Source: Pseudovibrio denitrificans JCM 12308 (GTDB taxonomy: Bacteria; Pseudomonadota; Alphaproteobacteria; Rhizobiales; Stappiaceae). From it: a stretch of 64,000 nucleotides of DNA. The DNA lies in contig NZ_BAZK01000004.1 of NCBI RefSeq assembly GCF_001310815.1, positions 186,001 to 250,000 on the forward strand, given 5' to 3'. Positions 9,120-17,943 of the stretch are shown piece after piece; positions within the stretch are counted from its first letter, which is position 1, and every line of letters starts with the position of its first letter. The position numbers and the translations under genes were made by a program. The notes below the pieces were generated by a model. That model ran no database searches. It had not been told where the DNA came from and was given only the letters and a program-made list of their open reading frames with translations.

Positions 9120-9467
9120 AGTAATACGTCCATTTCTTTTCTGCTCTTGCCCGCGGTCTTTATGAGGTTGAACCGGTCGGGTGTTGTGCGAACTGGAAAT
9201 GGGAAGTCATGCAAAACTGAATGTTGCACGCGTTGGGATGCCCGCACTTCGCGAGAAAGCCAGTGTCTCAACCTCTAGGGATCATCGAGAGCTGAAAGCC
9301 AGCAACCGAGATCTGATGATGAAACTCAGGCGTGAAGACCCAATGCCTAATCCTCAGCAATTGAAACTGAAGGAGCAACGATGTTTTGGAGATGCGTTAA
9401 GCAACCACTTCCCATCAATTGGCTTGGATGGAATGCGATGACGAGACCGCTGTTCCATCGTGAAGCG
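9120..9467. other. Intergenic, 348 bases, no gene recognised
   Basis: This gap lies within the minus-strand copper operon, between the small membrane protein and the secreted Cys-rich protein. A plus-strand open frame of 86 codons (9181-9441) exists but has no convincing ribosome site, no recognisable domain and runs against the operon. I see no tRNA, terminator or clear promoter. Confidence 0.5.
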
Positions 9468-9821
9468 TCAAAGAAATTTGGGAGGCTGGTCTTTTAGGTC
9501 AGCGATCAGTGCCGTGCGGATAGGTATCGGCGTGACTTCATGCTCGATGCTTGCTTGAAACACGAACTCGGCACTGTCAACAAACAAGGATGTGCAATCT
9601 GCTGCACAGCTGGAAGCGCTGGTAGAACTGGTCTGATCTCCAGAACTGTTGCAGCATTTTTCGTGGTGAGAGAGGGAAAACTCAGACAGAAGTGGGCTTT
9701 CGAGATCGACTGATGAGTGGAGTACGACTTCATCAGTCATACCCTGATTGATGTCATAAGCAGAGCCAGCGGAGACCCCTGCAAACAACAGTATCAGAAG
9801 TGTAAGAGCCCAAATTCTCAT
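9468..9821 (-). CDS. Secreted cysteine-containing hypothetical protein
   Basis: A 117-residue protein with a clear signal peptide (MRIWALTLLILLFAGVSAGS) and a short, Ser- and Cys-rich central part with HEKCCNSSGD and SSCAADC. No family is recognised. The cysteines, a nearby His and the position next to a multicopper oxidase suggest periplasmic metal binding, but nothing proves it. It is read in the same direction as the copper operon, downstream of the multicopper oxidase by about 57 bases. Confidence 0.6.
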   Translation of the reverse strand: MRIWALTLLILLFAGVSAGSAYDINQGMTDEVVLHSSVDLESPLLSEFSLSHHEKCCNSSGDQTSSTSASSCAADCTSLFVDSAEFVFQASIEHEVTPIPIRTALIADLKDQPPKFL

Positions 9822-9878
9822 AAGTCTTTACTACCTTATAATACTCAGCATATCCAGCTTCAGCCAAGCACGAATGCG

Positions 9879-11279
9879 TTATCGCCGCTTAACTTGGAAC
9901 CATGTGTTCATGCCTGCAGCTGCATGTTCCAGCATATGGCAGTGAAACAACCACTTACCCGGATTATCTGCGACAAAAGCTATCTTTACGCGCTGATTGG
10001 GGCCAATCAGGAAAGTGTCACGCCATGGCATCCCGTCATCAACGGATGCGCCAGATCGTTCGATTATCCGGAAATGGTGACCATGAACGTGCATCGCGTG
10101 TGCAAATGCCGTGTTGTTCATTACGCTCAAGATAACGCTCTCACCAACCTCAAGTGAAAAGAACGGGTCACTTGCCAGGTTTGCAACGCCATTAAAAGCC
10201 CAAACCTGTCCTGTTGTGCGGATGTCTTTTCTAGACAGTACTTGCCCTTTATAAGTTGTTTCGACGGAACGCCCCATCGCGCCACCAGTCATATCGATCT
10301 CAAACACTTTTGCTTGTTCCAGATCCGGCTCTGGCAGGTCGTTGGGACGTGGATATTGAACAGGTGTTGCGTTGCTTTTTTCGCCTGTCACTTTGAAGCG
10401 GGCAAAAGCAAATGGACTGCTTCCCGACAGCTCTTCCAACTCGAAATCATCTTCAGGAGTAACGACCAAGTCCAATCGTTGAGCAGGTCCGAGCAGCATA
10501 GGTGCATAGAGCGGAGGTGCTACATCTGTCAGCGGTTGCCCGTCATACGCCAAAACCAATGCCCCAAAGCGACTGGGGTCTATGTCAAGAATGCGCGCAT
10601 TTGCAGTGTTGATGAGACGAAGCCGATAAGCTTCGCCACGTTTCAATGTGAATGAAGGGCGGCTTGATCCATTGACAGTCAACCAGTTTCCCAGTCGTCC
10701 GCCATGGCTCCAGTCCATTAAACTACCCAGACTTTCTTCATCAAAACTACCGTCATTTTTGACGCGCCAGTCGTCAATAACGAGCGTTATGTCATGATCT
10801 TTATCGAAAGGAGGCTGCTGCTCATCAATAATCAGAGGCCCGTAAAGACCTCGAGCCACCTGGTTCCAGCTTTTGTTGTGAGCATGATACCAAAATGTAC
10901 CAGCATCAGGCACTGTAAAGTCGTACTCAAACTGCTCACCGGGCATAACCGGGTCTTGGGTTAGTCCAGAGACACCATCCATATCATTTCTGATCCGAAG
11001 GCCATGCCAGTGGATGGAGGTTGGCTCCTGCAAGTTATTGATGAGGCGTATTTTTATGCGATCTCCAACAGTCGCTCTAATCTCTGGTCCGGGTGTGGAG
11101 TTGTCATAGAGCCACAGATTGGAAGCCTCCACATCCTCATTGATGAGTTTATGCTTCGAAGGGCCTGCAGTGATGTTGACGAAGCCATCTTCAGCCATTG
11201 CAACGTTGAACAAAGCAGGTGCTGTCATTAAAGCACTCGTCGCTCCGGTAAGAGCTAAGAATTTTCGACGTGTAATCAT
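9879..11279 (-). CDS. Multicopper oxidase, Tat-exported
   Basis: A three-cupredoxin-domain periplasmic multicopper oxidase of 466 residues. All four copper-binding motifs are present: HWHGLRIRNDMDG, WYHAHNKSW, HAMHVHGHHF and HCHMLEHAAAGM, supplying type 1, 2 and 3 copper ligands with Met as the likely axial type 1 ligand. The N-terminus MITRRKFLALTG is a twin-arginine signal. It is of the CueO/CopA/CumA class; a Cu(I) oxidase role is the simplest reading given the copper-type promoter upstream. No long Met-rich insert is visible in the oxidase itself. It starts 3 bases after the dihaem cytochrome gene, a hint that the two may exchange electrons. Confidence 0.93.
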   Translation of the reverse strand: MITRRKFLALTGATSALMTAPALFNVAMAEDGFVNITAGPSKHKLINEDVEASNLWLYDNSTPGPEIRATVGDRIKIRLINNLQEPTSIHWHGLRIRNDMDGVSGLTQDPVMPGEQFEYDFTVPDAGTFWYHAHNKSWNQVARGLYGPLIIDEQQPPFDKDHDITLVIDDWRVKNDGSFDEESLGSLMDWSHGGRLGNWLTVNGSSRPSFTLKRGEAYRLRLINTANARILDIDPSRFGALVLAYDGQPLTDVAPPLYAPMLLGPAQRLDLVVTPEDDFELEELSGSSPFAFARFKVTGEKSNATPVQYPRPNDLPEPDLEQAKVFEIDMTGGAMGRSVETTYKGQVLSRKDIRTTGQVWAFNGVANLASDPFFSLEVGESVILSVMNNTAFAHAMHVHGHHFRIIERSGASVDDGMPWRDTFLIGPNQRVKIAFVADNPGKWLFHCHMLEHAAAGMNTWFQVKRR

Positions 11280-11282
11280 CGC

Positions 11283-12172
11283 CTATTCATTCCCTTCAAG
11301 TAGATAAATTGCGATAGCATCACGGTCTTGCTTTGAGAGGTAAGCAGTCCCATCACGTACAACTTCCCCCATCGAGCCACCAAAGACATCCCCATCAGGC
11401 ATCAAACCAGACTGGAGCGCGTAGCTGAGTGAACTCACAGTCCAACCATTCTGTTTTAAGTATTCGCTTGTGATCGCAGGTGAACTGCCTCCATCTGGAA
11501 GCCGATCCGCACCAGTCAAAGCAAGATCTGTTTTTCGGGCCCCCAAATGGTTCCGAGGTGTATGGCAGGCTGCGCAATGTGCCGGTCCTTCGACAATGTA
11601 CTTGCCTCTGTTCCATTGCTCAGATTTGGTTGGATCTGAGATGAATGGCTCGGGTTTAAAGAAAAGACCGCGCCAAAGTTTTAAGCCAGCCCTCAGATTG
11701 AACGGTGGTGTCATATCGTGCGGTTTTGTTGGTTCTGCAACACCGGGTACAGTTTGGAATGCGGCCCACAGATCAGCGATATCCTGATCAGAAAACTTGG
11801 CGTAGAACGGATAAGGAAACGAAGGTAGTATGGCTCTCCTTCAGGTGAGATGCCCTGACGTACAGCCTTCGCAAAGTCTTCGATGGACCAAGAGCCCATT
11901 CCAAATGCTTTATCGGTCGTAAGATTAGGCGAGTAAAATGTGCCGAAGTCAGTTGCAAACTTTGTTCCGCCAGCCAACGGCTTGCCACCATTCTCCAAAT
12001 CCGTATGGCAGGCGATGCAACCCGACATTCTGGCCAGATACACGCCTCTCTGTACACTGCCTTCTACCGTTGAGAGTTTCGGTTCTGCCCCTATTGGCCA
12101 GAAGTTTATCACTGCGAAACCCGCTCCTGCTAACGCAAGAGCGGAGATCACGCTTAGAAGCCACTTACGCAT
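11283..12172 (-). CDS. Dihaem c-type cytochrome (frameshifted)
   Basis: A secreted or anchored cytochrome with two haem sites. The N-terminal part has a membrane/signal helix and MSGCIACHTDLENGG; the C-terminal part has GPAHCAACHTPRN. They are in different frames, and joining them needs one extra C in a short C-run near 11823, which restores PSFPYPFYAKFSDQDIADLW between them. The corrected product of about 296 residues has the size and spacing of the diheme subunits that serve membrane alcohol or sorbose dehydrogenases and cytochrome c oxidase-like chains. Here the gene is sandwiched between cytochrome c' and the multicopper oxidase, so an electron-transfer link to the oxidase is inferred. 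Confidence 0.82.
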
Positions 12173-12178
12173 TCACGG

Positions 12179-12757
12179 CTACTTTTCAACGCGAAACTTG
12201 GTGTGGCAGCTTGAACATGTCTGAGCTGTCATTTTGAACAGCCCTTCGACCGGCATCTGAGCGAGCGTTTCGGGATCATTTGTCATGGCGTTGCCACCCA
12301 TCATGCTCTGACCCATCATCCCGCTATTGCCCATTGTCATCTGTCCCATCATTCCGGACCCTGATGCTGAGTGCGCTAAGCCCTTACTTGCTGCCCGGCC
12401 TAATGCAGCTGCATAAAGCTCTAAGTCCATTGAGAGACGTTCAAATTCTTGCCAGTTCGACCAGATCTCTGGAGTTGCTTCTGAAGGGCCATTAATGCTG
12501 CCTTCGGGGAAGAGACTTATTAATGACTCACCTGCATGAGACTGCAGAACTGCTGCACCTTTGCGCACTGCTTCTGCATCGTAATCACTGTCTCCACGCA
12601 TCATGCCAGAAAGGGATTTCATCACTTTCCCCATGGCTCCCATGGCGACCATTCGCTCTTTTACGATGCCAGTCGCTCCGCCATGTGCGATCGCACCTGC
12701 GACGCTGGATACAAGTAAGATGCCCGAAGTGAAAATTGCTAATGTTTTCATGATCAC
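12179..12757 (-). CDS. Cytochrome c' with methionine-rich insert
   Basis: A periplasmic four-helix-bundle cytochrome of 192 residues: signal peptide (about 1-24), conserved MKSLSGMM region near the N-terminus, and the C-terminal haem motif CSSCHTKFR (181-189), the standard layout of cytochrome c'. Unusually, a Met/Gly-rich loop (residues 133-158, with repeats like SGMMGQM and SGMMGQSMMGG) lies between helices 3 and 4. Such sequences bind Cu(I) in other copper proteins, so it may sense or buffer copper as well as bind haem. It is the second gene of the minus-strand copper operon and begins about 50 bases after the preceding small gene. Confidence 0.85.
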   Translation of the reverse strand: MIMKTLAIFTSGILLVSSVAGAIAHGGATGIVKERMVAMGAMGKVMKSLSGMMRGDSDYDAEAVRKGAAVLQSHAGESLISLFPEGSINGPSEATPEIWSNWQEFERLSMDLELYAAALGRAASKGLAHSASGSGMMGQMTMGNSGMMGQSMMGGNAMTNDPETLAQMPVEGLFKMTAQTCSSCHTKFRVEK

Positions 12758-12806
12758 TCAATTCCTTTTCCAAGTTAGATTGCGGCCAAATTGACCCTGA
12801 GTATGA

Positions 12807-13157
12807 CTAGGAGAAGGAATGAGTTCGTGGAGGCGGTGGATCTATAAGCGTAACAGCAGATGGAGCGTTTCGCAGCTCAAGAGAGAGTGCAGAACCATTC
12901 AGTGAGACCATCTTTGCTTCAATCTCGCTGACCAACGCCAGCAAGTTGGCTCCGCAATGTACCGTGTCCGTTTCGATGAAAGAAGGATCCCAAGGACCCG
13001 ATTGGGCATGCGAGTGATCTTCAACTCCGGCAATGTCATGTACGTGATTACTGTGATTGTCAAATGCATGACTGAAGGTACCTCCGGCAATCAAAAAAGC
13101 CAGAAATGCAAATGACATAATCAATCTTGAAACGTATGCCGAAAGCCTATGTCTCAT
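12807..13157 (-). CDS. His-rich secreted hypothetical protein, first gene of copper operon
   Basis: A 116-residue protein with a hydrophobic leader (LIMSFAFLAFLIAGG) followed by a His-rich stretch (DNHSNHVHD, EDHSHAQ) and a Pro-rich end. The His-rich part points to metal binding. A longer frame begins at 13238, but that start would lie on top of the CueR-type promoter; the ATG at 13157 has an AAGAAG-like ribosome site and puts the signal peptide near the N-terminus. No family is recognised with confidence. Confidence 0.6.
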   Translation of the reverse strand: MRHRLSAYVSRLIMSFAFLAFLIAGGTFSHAFDNHSNHVHDIAGVEDHSHAQSGPWDPSFIETDTVHCGANLLALVSEIEAKMVSLNGSALSLELRNAPSAVTLIDPPPPRTHSFS

Positions 13158-13500
13158 GTTACTTCTTGATACCCTATTACCTGCCAGAGAGGCGAAGTCC
13201 TCGCGCCTTAATAGGCCTTCCAGTAGGTGGAAGGTCAATACAGAAAGCCGTAAAAATACACTACGCTAATGTATCGATATGTATCCTTGACCTTCTTAAG
13301 GCCGTGAGCTGTAGTTAGTGCGAGAAACTAAAAAGTCAGCCTAAGTAACATGAAGTGAGAAGAGTGTTTACATTCATGCTCCTCGTTCAAAGTGCTGGTT
13401 ACTTCTGATAACTCGAAGATAAAACCGCGCATTCAGCCAACTTCGAAAACAAGATAATGCTGCTGTACTTATTACAGGTGGCACCTCTCTGGAAAATGAA
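13158..13500. other. Divergent promoter region of the copper island
   Basis: This 343-base stretch separates the minus-strand copper operon from the plus-strand scsB-like unit. It holds the CueR-type promoter described separately (13208-13238). I see no second copy of that operator facing the plus strand; the promoter for scsB is not obvious. Confidence 0.6.
13208..13238 (-). promoter_or_regulatory. MerR/CueR-type copper promoter and operator
   Basis: On the minus strand the order is -35 TTGACC (13233-13238), a 19-base spacer (13214-13232) and -10 TATTAA (13208-13213). Inside lies the dyad ACCTTCC-N7-GGAAGGC (13215-13235). A 19-base spacer with this dyad is the hallmark of MerR-family promoters and closely matches the CueR site before E. 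coli copA. It reads into the operon starting at 13157. No MerR-family gene is in the window. Confidence 0.88.
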
Positions 13501-15627
13501 ATGTTGAAGTTTGGGCACCTCATCAAGGCAGTGATTGCAGCTGGCCTGACCATTTTTGTCGCTCATGCTGCGCAGGCAGCTACGTCGGAAACAGTTACAA
13601 AGCCAGCCATCAAGGCAAGACTCCTGACAGTACAAGATGGCATTGCCGCAGATACGGCAACACTCTCAGCAGGTGTTCAGTTGCAACTTGATAAGGGGTG
13701 GAAGACCTATTGGCGGTCGCCAGGTGAGGTCGGTACACCTCCACAGTTTGACTGGTCCACATCAGAAAATGTTGCAAATGTTCGGTTGGAGTGGCCCGCC
13801 CCGTTACGCTTTACGGCCTTCGGAATTGAAAACTTCGGATATCACGGAGAGGTTGTCTTTCCGCTGCAAATTGATTTGAAAGAGCCCGGGGAACCTGTGT
13901 CTTTGTCTGCACAAGTCTCAGTGTTGGTGTGTTCTGATATCTGCGTTCCTCAAACTCTCAGTTTGTCCCTGAAACTTCCAAAAGGCTCCGGGCTTGATCG
14001 TCAATCAGGAGAGTTAATCGCAGCTTTTTCCAGAAAAGTTCCATTAGAGGATAAGCAAGCAGGCGTAGAAACTGCAAAGGCGTACATCGACGACAAACGT
14101 ACTGAACTGATTGTCGATGTCACGGTAGAGAAACCTTTGAACACGCCAGACATCTTTCCCGAACTTGGTCATGGCACAGCACTTGGTAAGCCAGATGTTC
14201 GCGTGAGCGAAGCGGGGAGAAGAGTTTGGGCTCGGTTTCCGGTTCTCTCATTTAATGAAGAAACATTTGATAGGCCCAGACTAACGGTGACAGACGGACC
14301 TGAACGTGCATTCGCCGTAGTCCCAAATGTTGTTGCAACTGCGCTCGTACCACCCTTCAGTATTGAGGCGTTGGCGCCCGGTCTGAATGAAATGATCTGG
14401 ATTACCATACTGGCTTTTCTGGGAGGTTTGATCCTGAATGTCATGCCTTGCGTCTTACCAGTGATTTCCATCAAGCTATCATCAGCGCTTAAGCTTGGTA
14501 ATCAGAGCACAGCGCAAGTAAGGCGTGGCTTCCTTGCCTCAGCTTTGGGAGTGATGGCATTTGTTTGGGGGCTTGCCCTTGTGCTCTTTGTTTTGCAACG
14601 GATGGGCATTGCTGTCGGCTGGGGACTTCAGTTTCAAAATCCCATCTTCCTTGCAGGCATAATAGCTGTTTTGATTGTCTTTGCGGGGAACCTGTTTGGT
14701 GCATTTGAAATCATGTTGCCTGCAGATCTTCAAAACTGGCTCTCAAAAAAGGGAGAAGGGACTGGATACAAGGCTGACTTTCTGACAGGCGTGTTTGGGG
14801 CAGTTTTGGCAACACCATGCTCCGCTCCTCTATTGGGGACGGCAGTTGCATTTGCTTTGGCGGGAGGACCAATTGACATCATGCTGGTGTTTACAAGTTT
14901 GGGAATAGGATTAGCGACGCCCTACCTCATTGTCGCTGCCCGTCCGCAACTGGTAAAACACCTCCCCAAACCAGGTCGCTGGATGTTGTTGCTAAAGCTG
15001 CTGCTCGCGGTGATGTTAAGCGGGACAGTCTTATGGCTGCTTTGGATCATGTTCAGTCTGGTTGGTTCTCTGGCCACTGTCACGGTATTGGTATTAGCTC
15101 TCTTCTTGCTTGTACTCCTGTCATCGCGGGGAGGGGCTTTGCGCCTTCGGATCCTTGGAAGTGGCTTGATTGTTAGTCTGGTATTGATCACACCTGTTGC
15201 TCTCGTTCAGGTGCCGGAAGCAACAGCAACTTCAAGCTCAGAAATAGGCTGGGTGGAGTTTGATCGAGGCAGGATTGCGCAGTTGGTTTCGCAAGGACAA
15301 GCTGTGTTCGTTGATGTGACCGCAGAATGGTGCCTGACCTGCAAAGCAAACAAAGCCTTGGTCTTGGGTCGCGAGCCAGTCTTATCTGTGCTGACAGCAG
15401 ATGATGTAACTGCAATGCGGGCTGATTGGACAAGGCCGGATGAGAGCATTTCGCGTTATCTCTCCTCCTTCAATCGTTTTGGTATTCCGTTCAATGTAGT
15501 CTACGGCCCCAATGCACCCGACGGGATTGTTCTGTCTGAGTTGCTAACCTCTGCCCAAGTCATTGATGCATTGACCACTGCCGGGAAAACATCCTCTCTC
15601 AGTACGCGAAAGCAAACTGCACAGTAG
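13501..15627 (+). CDS. ScsB/DsbD-like transmembrane thiol reductase
   Basis: The 708-residue product carries electrons from the cytoplasm to periplasmic thiol proteins. It has a signal peptide (1-26), a large N-terminal periplasmic domain with a cysteine pair (VCSDICVP, about residues 143-150), a membrane core with the paired cysteines in MPCVLPVIS (about 315) and TPCSAPLLG (about 437), and a C-terminal thioredoxin domain with AEWCLTCK (about 608-615). This layout matches ScsB, the copper-sensitivity suppressor version of DsbD. Its probable client is the ScsC/DsbA-like protein at 6850-7584. It starts the plus-strand half of the copper island; a hairpin follows at 15641. Confidence 0.88.
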   Translation: MLKFGHLIKAVIAAGLTIFVAHAAQAATSETVTKPAIKARLLTVQDGIAADTATLSAGVQLQLDKGWKTYWRSPGEVGTPPQFDWSTSENVANVRLEWPAPLRFTAFGIENFGYHGEVVFPLQIDLKEPGEPVSLSAQVSVLVCSDICVPQTLSLSLKLPKGSGLDRQSGELIAAFSRKVPLEDKQAGVETAKAYIDDKRTELIVDVTVEKPLNTPDIFPELGHGTALGKPDVRVSEAGRRVWARFPVLSFNEETFDRPRLTVTDGPERAFAVVPNVVATALVPPFSIEALAPGLNEMIWITILAFLGGLILNVMPCVLPVISIKLSSALKLGNQSTAQVRRGFLASALGVMAFVWGLALVLFVLQRMGIAVGWGLQFQNPIFLAGIIAVLIVFAGNLFGAFEIMLPADLQNWLSKKGEGTGYKADFLTGVFGAVLATPCSAPLLGTAVAFALAGGPIDIMLVFTSLGIGLATPYLIVAARPQLVKHLPKPGRWMLLLKLLLAVMLSGTVLWLLWIMFSLVGSLATVTVLVLALFLLVLLSSRGGALRLRILGSGLIVSLVLITPVALVQVPEATATSSSEIGWVEFDRGRIAQLVSQGQAVFVDVTAEWCLTCKANKALVLGREPVLSVLTADDVTAMRADWTRPDESISRYLSSFNRFGIPFNVVYGPNAPDGIVLSELLTSAQVIDALTTAGKTSSLSTRKQTAQ

Positions 15628-15640
15628 TCACCAATCAGCA

Positions 15641-15671
15641 AGCTCCCGGTTGCTTTCATCTATCGGGAGCT
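15641..15671 (+). terminator. Hairpin after scsB-like gene
   Basis: Perfect 8-base arms AGCTCCCG (15641-15648) and CGGGAGCT (15664-15671) lie 14 bases after the stop. No T-run follows, so termination is uncertain. Confidence 0.4.
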
Positions 15672-15816
15672 GGATTCTGAGTGATTTGTCACTGCTTGTA
15701 TGAAAGCATCTGGTTGTTACGTACCGATACAATCCCACGAGTGATGTCCTCTCGTTTCTATGATTTCAATTGTCAGGACTTGGTGCCTGCAAGGCGCAGA
15801 AACAAAGAGAAACCAT

Positions 15817-16883
15817 ATGAAACACAAAGCTATTTATCACTTGCTGGTGGCTACATCAGCTTTGATGGCATTGGTCGAAACATCTGTCGCGCAAACCATT
15901 TACATACCAGAAGGTAGCGCGACCTCCGTTGCCGTTGTGGACTTCAAAAGCAAAGCCATCGTCAGGCGTTACTCAGATCTGGAAGCAGTACATGGATTGG
16001 CAATCGCTGAAGAGAAGCAGCTGCTGATTGCAGGCAGTCTTTCTGAGATTGAGACAGGTGATGCCCTCAAGGAACGCAAACCTGCAGGAATGTCTGAAGA
16101 GGACCATGCTGCCCACCATGCACCGTCGACGACCCAGACGAGTAGTCAAGGAGATGGAAGTAAGAGCCTTCTCAGTGTGGTGCAGATTGAAACAGGTGAC
16201 ATCCTGCGCAGAATTGAAGTTCCGGGAGGCGTACATCACGTTGCTGTCACTCCGGATGAGCGCTTTGCAGTTGTCACGCACCCATCAGGCGGTGGCATTT
16301 CTGTCGTCAACTTAAGCAGTCTCCAGCTCGAAGCTTTTATTCCAACAGGTAACAATCCAAACTACCTTGCATTTGGATCAGCTGCTGACACTGTTTATGT
16401 CTCCAATGCTGGCAACGGAACCATCAGTGAAGTTGACCTTGACCGCCGCATAGTGCGACGAAACCTGCTTGCAGGCACATCTCCCGAGCACATGATCGCA
16501 GATCCGTCTTCGGGTACACTCTATGCTGTAGATACAGGTGCCGGGCGTATCATTGAACTCAATCTTAAAACTGGCGAAGCCTACGCACGTTCGATATCGG
16601 CGGAGAAATTCATGCCTTAGCCCTATCTCCCGACAGGGCAAAACTTGTTGCAACGGTCACCAGTGAAGGCAGATTAGCTTTTCTGGACCTCTTGTCTGGC
16701 GAACTCTCCTCTCAGTCCCTATCTCCCGCGCCCTATCATCTGACCTTGGTTGAAAATACCGAAAGTGTCTTTGTGTCATCTCGGGCAGAATCCGTTGTCT
16801 GGTCCATTGATCTGAACGACATGAAGATTTCAGAAGAGATTGCGATCGAAGGCGAAGGCCATCAGATGATCAGCCTGCCATAA
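15817..16883 (+). CDS. YVTN-type beta-propeller periplasmic protein (frameshifted)
   Basis: A secreted beta-propeller with repeated blades: HHVAVTPDERFAVVTH, NNPNYLAFGSAADTVYVSN and GTLYAVDTGAGRIIELN. After a missing base near 16589 it continues in another frame with GGEIHALALSPDRAKLVATV and FVSSRAESVVWSIDL, ending at 16883. The corrected product is about 355 residues. A signal peptide follows the ATG at 15817, preferred over the earlier in-frame ATG at 15760 because it directly precedes the leader. A His-rich loop (EEDHAAHHAP, about residues 92-101) may bind metal. Proteins of this class occur near cytochromes, nitrite reductases and copper proteins; the exact role is unknown. Confidence 0.72.
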
Positions 16884-16971
16884 GCACATTCCTCAGAAGT
16901 AAAAAGTAAGATTTAAGGCCTCTCAAGCACTTCAGATTTGCGTCAGTGTGATGGGAGGCAGGAGTACCAAA

Positions 16972-17402
16972 ATGAAGATCGTTGAGAACCTGCCAAAGCT
17001 TTTTGTGCTTGGCTTTTTCGGGATTGGTGCAGGTGTGCTGATATTTAAAGCCTTCGAAACTGAGGAAAGCTCTGAAAGCCTTGCCATTACATTGCCTTCG
17101 TTCACAAGCGAAGCCCAAGCTGGAGAGGTGGTGTTCAATGACAACTGCGCTGCATGTCATGGGTCGAACGCAACAGGCACCAACAACGGCCCACCGCTGG
17201 TTCATAACATCTACAACCCTGGCCACCATGACGATGCATCTTTCTACCGAGCAGTCGAAAACGGCGTCCCACGACACCACTGCCTTTCGGCAACATGCCC
17301 AAGCAGTCTCATGTCACTAAAGATGAAGTGACGTCCATCATTCGATACATCCGAGAACTACAACTCGCCAACGGCATAAGCTACAAACCACACAACATGT
17401 AA
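16972..17402 (+). CDS. Membrane-anchored cytochrome c (frameshifted)
   Basis: A small class I cytochrome c with an N-terminal membrane anchor (LPKLFVLGFFGIGAGVLIF), the haem motif NDNCAACHGSN and, after a one-base correction near 17282, the distal sequence PFGNMPKQSHVTKDEV with the likely Met ligand, ending at 17402. The missing base is probably a G, giving HHWPFGNMP, a common motif in this family. The corrected product is about 143 residues. The ATG at 16972 follows GGAG at a good distance. It completes the plus-strand half of the copper/redox island; a hairpin follows. Confidence 0.8.
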
Positions 17403-17411
17403 CCAAAAAAG

Positions 17412-17436
17412 CTCCCTGTTGGACGAGAACAGGGAG
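17412..17436. terminator. Hairpin after cytochrome c gene
   Basis: A 9-base perfect stem CTCCCTGTT / AACAGGGAG with a 7-base loop lies 10 bases after the stop. An A-run precedes it, so it would be a better terminator on the minus strand than on the plus strand. Confidence 0.5.
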
Positions 17437-17627
17437 TTGGGGGGGCGGATCTATGGGTCCTTCTCAGCACTTCTTCGTCCTATGGGGAGTTCAGCAGGGC
17501 AGGTTGTTTAGTGCCTTTTGGGCAGATTGATCGGCTCTCCAGTTCTGCGATGATAAATCTGTCGCTTGCAGTGCAGACCTTTCATAACATCTCGTCAACA
17601 AAATCCAACTAGCAAAAAAATCTTGCA

Positions 17628-17647
17628 ATAAATACAAATGTATTTAT
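17628..17647. promoter_or_regulatory. Palindromic operator candidate 1 for efflux operon
   Basis: Perfect palindrome ATAAATAC-AAAT-GTATTTAT. It resembles TetR/AcrR-type operators and is repeated, with one mismatch, at 17886-17905 just before the RND adaptor gene. Confidence 0.6.
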
Positions 17648-17759
17648 AAAGATCTGTGTTAGCTAGCTCACTTCAGCTCCGAAGCGTCTCCAATCGCGAG
17701 GGACTAACAGCAGCTTTCTTGGATGACGGTAAATCCGCAGACCTAATCCAAAAGTAAGG

Positions 17760-17791
17760 CGCCACCTCCTTCCCCAACGTAGGAGGTGGCG
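17760..17791. terminator. Strong hairpin upstream of efflux genes
   Basis: Perfect 10-base stem CGCCACCTCC / GGAGGTGGCG with a 12-base loop. There is no T-run on either side. It may be a terminator or a leader-RNA structure between the two operator palindromes. Confidence 0.4.
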
Positions 17792-17885
17792 TAATTCTTG
17801 AGACCTGAGTGAGCTATATATCATCAGGCGCGCAATTCATTCGTAGCTTTACTAGACAACAAAGCACGCAATTTGCGCCGAAATA

Positions 17886-17905
17886 ATAAATACAATCGTA
17901 TTTTA
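17886..17905. promoter_or_regulatory. Palindromic operator candidate 2 for efflux operon
   Basis: Near-perfect palindrome ATAAATAC-AATC-GTATTTTA, the same core as site 1, centred about 48 bases before the adaptor start codon. This is a position where a bound repressor would block transcription. The TetR protein encoded at 22137-22688 is the natural candidate. Confidence 0.65.
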
Positions 17906-17943
17906 TTTCGCTCAATTCCTCGGCAATGTTAAGAGAGAGAAAG

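Larger units (their letters stand above)
17403..17943. other. Intergenic with hairpins and two palindromic operators
   Basis: This 541-base stretch has no convincing gene. It contains a hairpin right after the cytochrome (17412-17436), a second hairpin (17760-17791) and two related AT-rich palindromes (17628-17647 and 17886-17905) before the efflux genes. The palindromes are described separately. Confidence 0.7.

Noticed and set aside
9181..9441. Plus-strand 86-codon open frame
   Set aside because: No ribosome site, no recognisable domain, and it opposes the surrounding operon.
17926..17943. Earlier ATG for the efflux adaptor
   Set aside because: It lies inside the AGAGAGAGAAAG ribosome site of the ATG at 17944 and adds only six unlikely residues.
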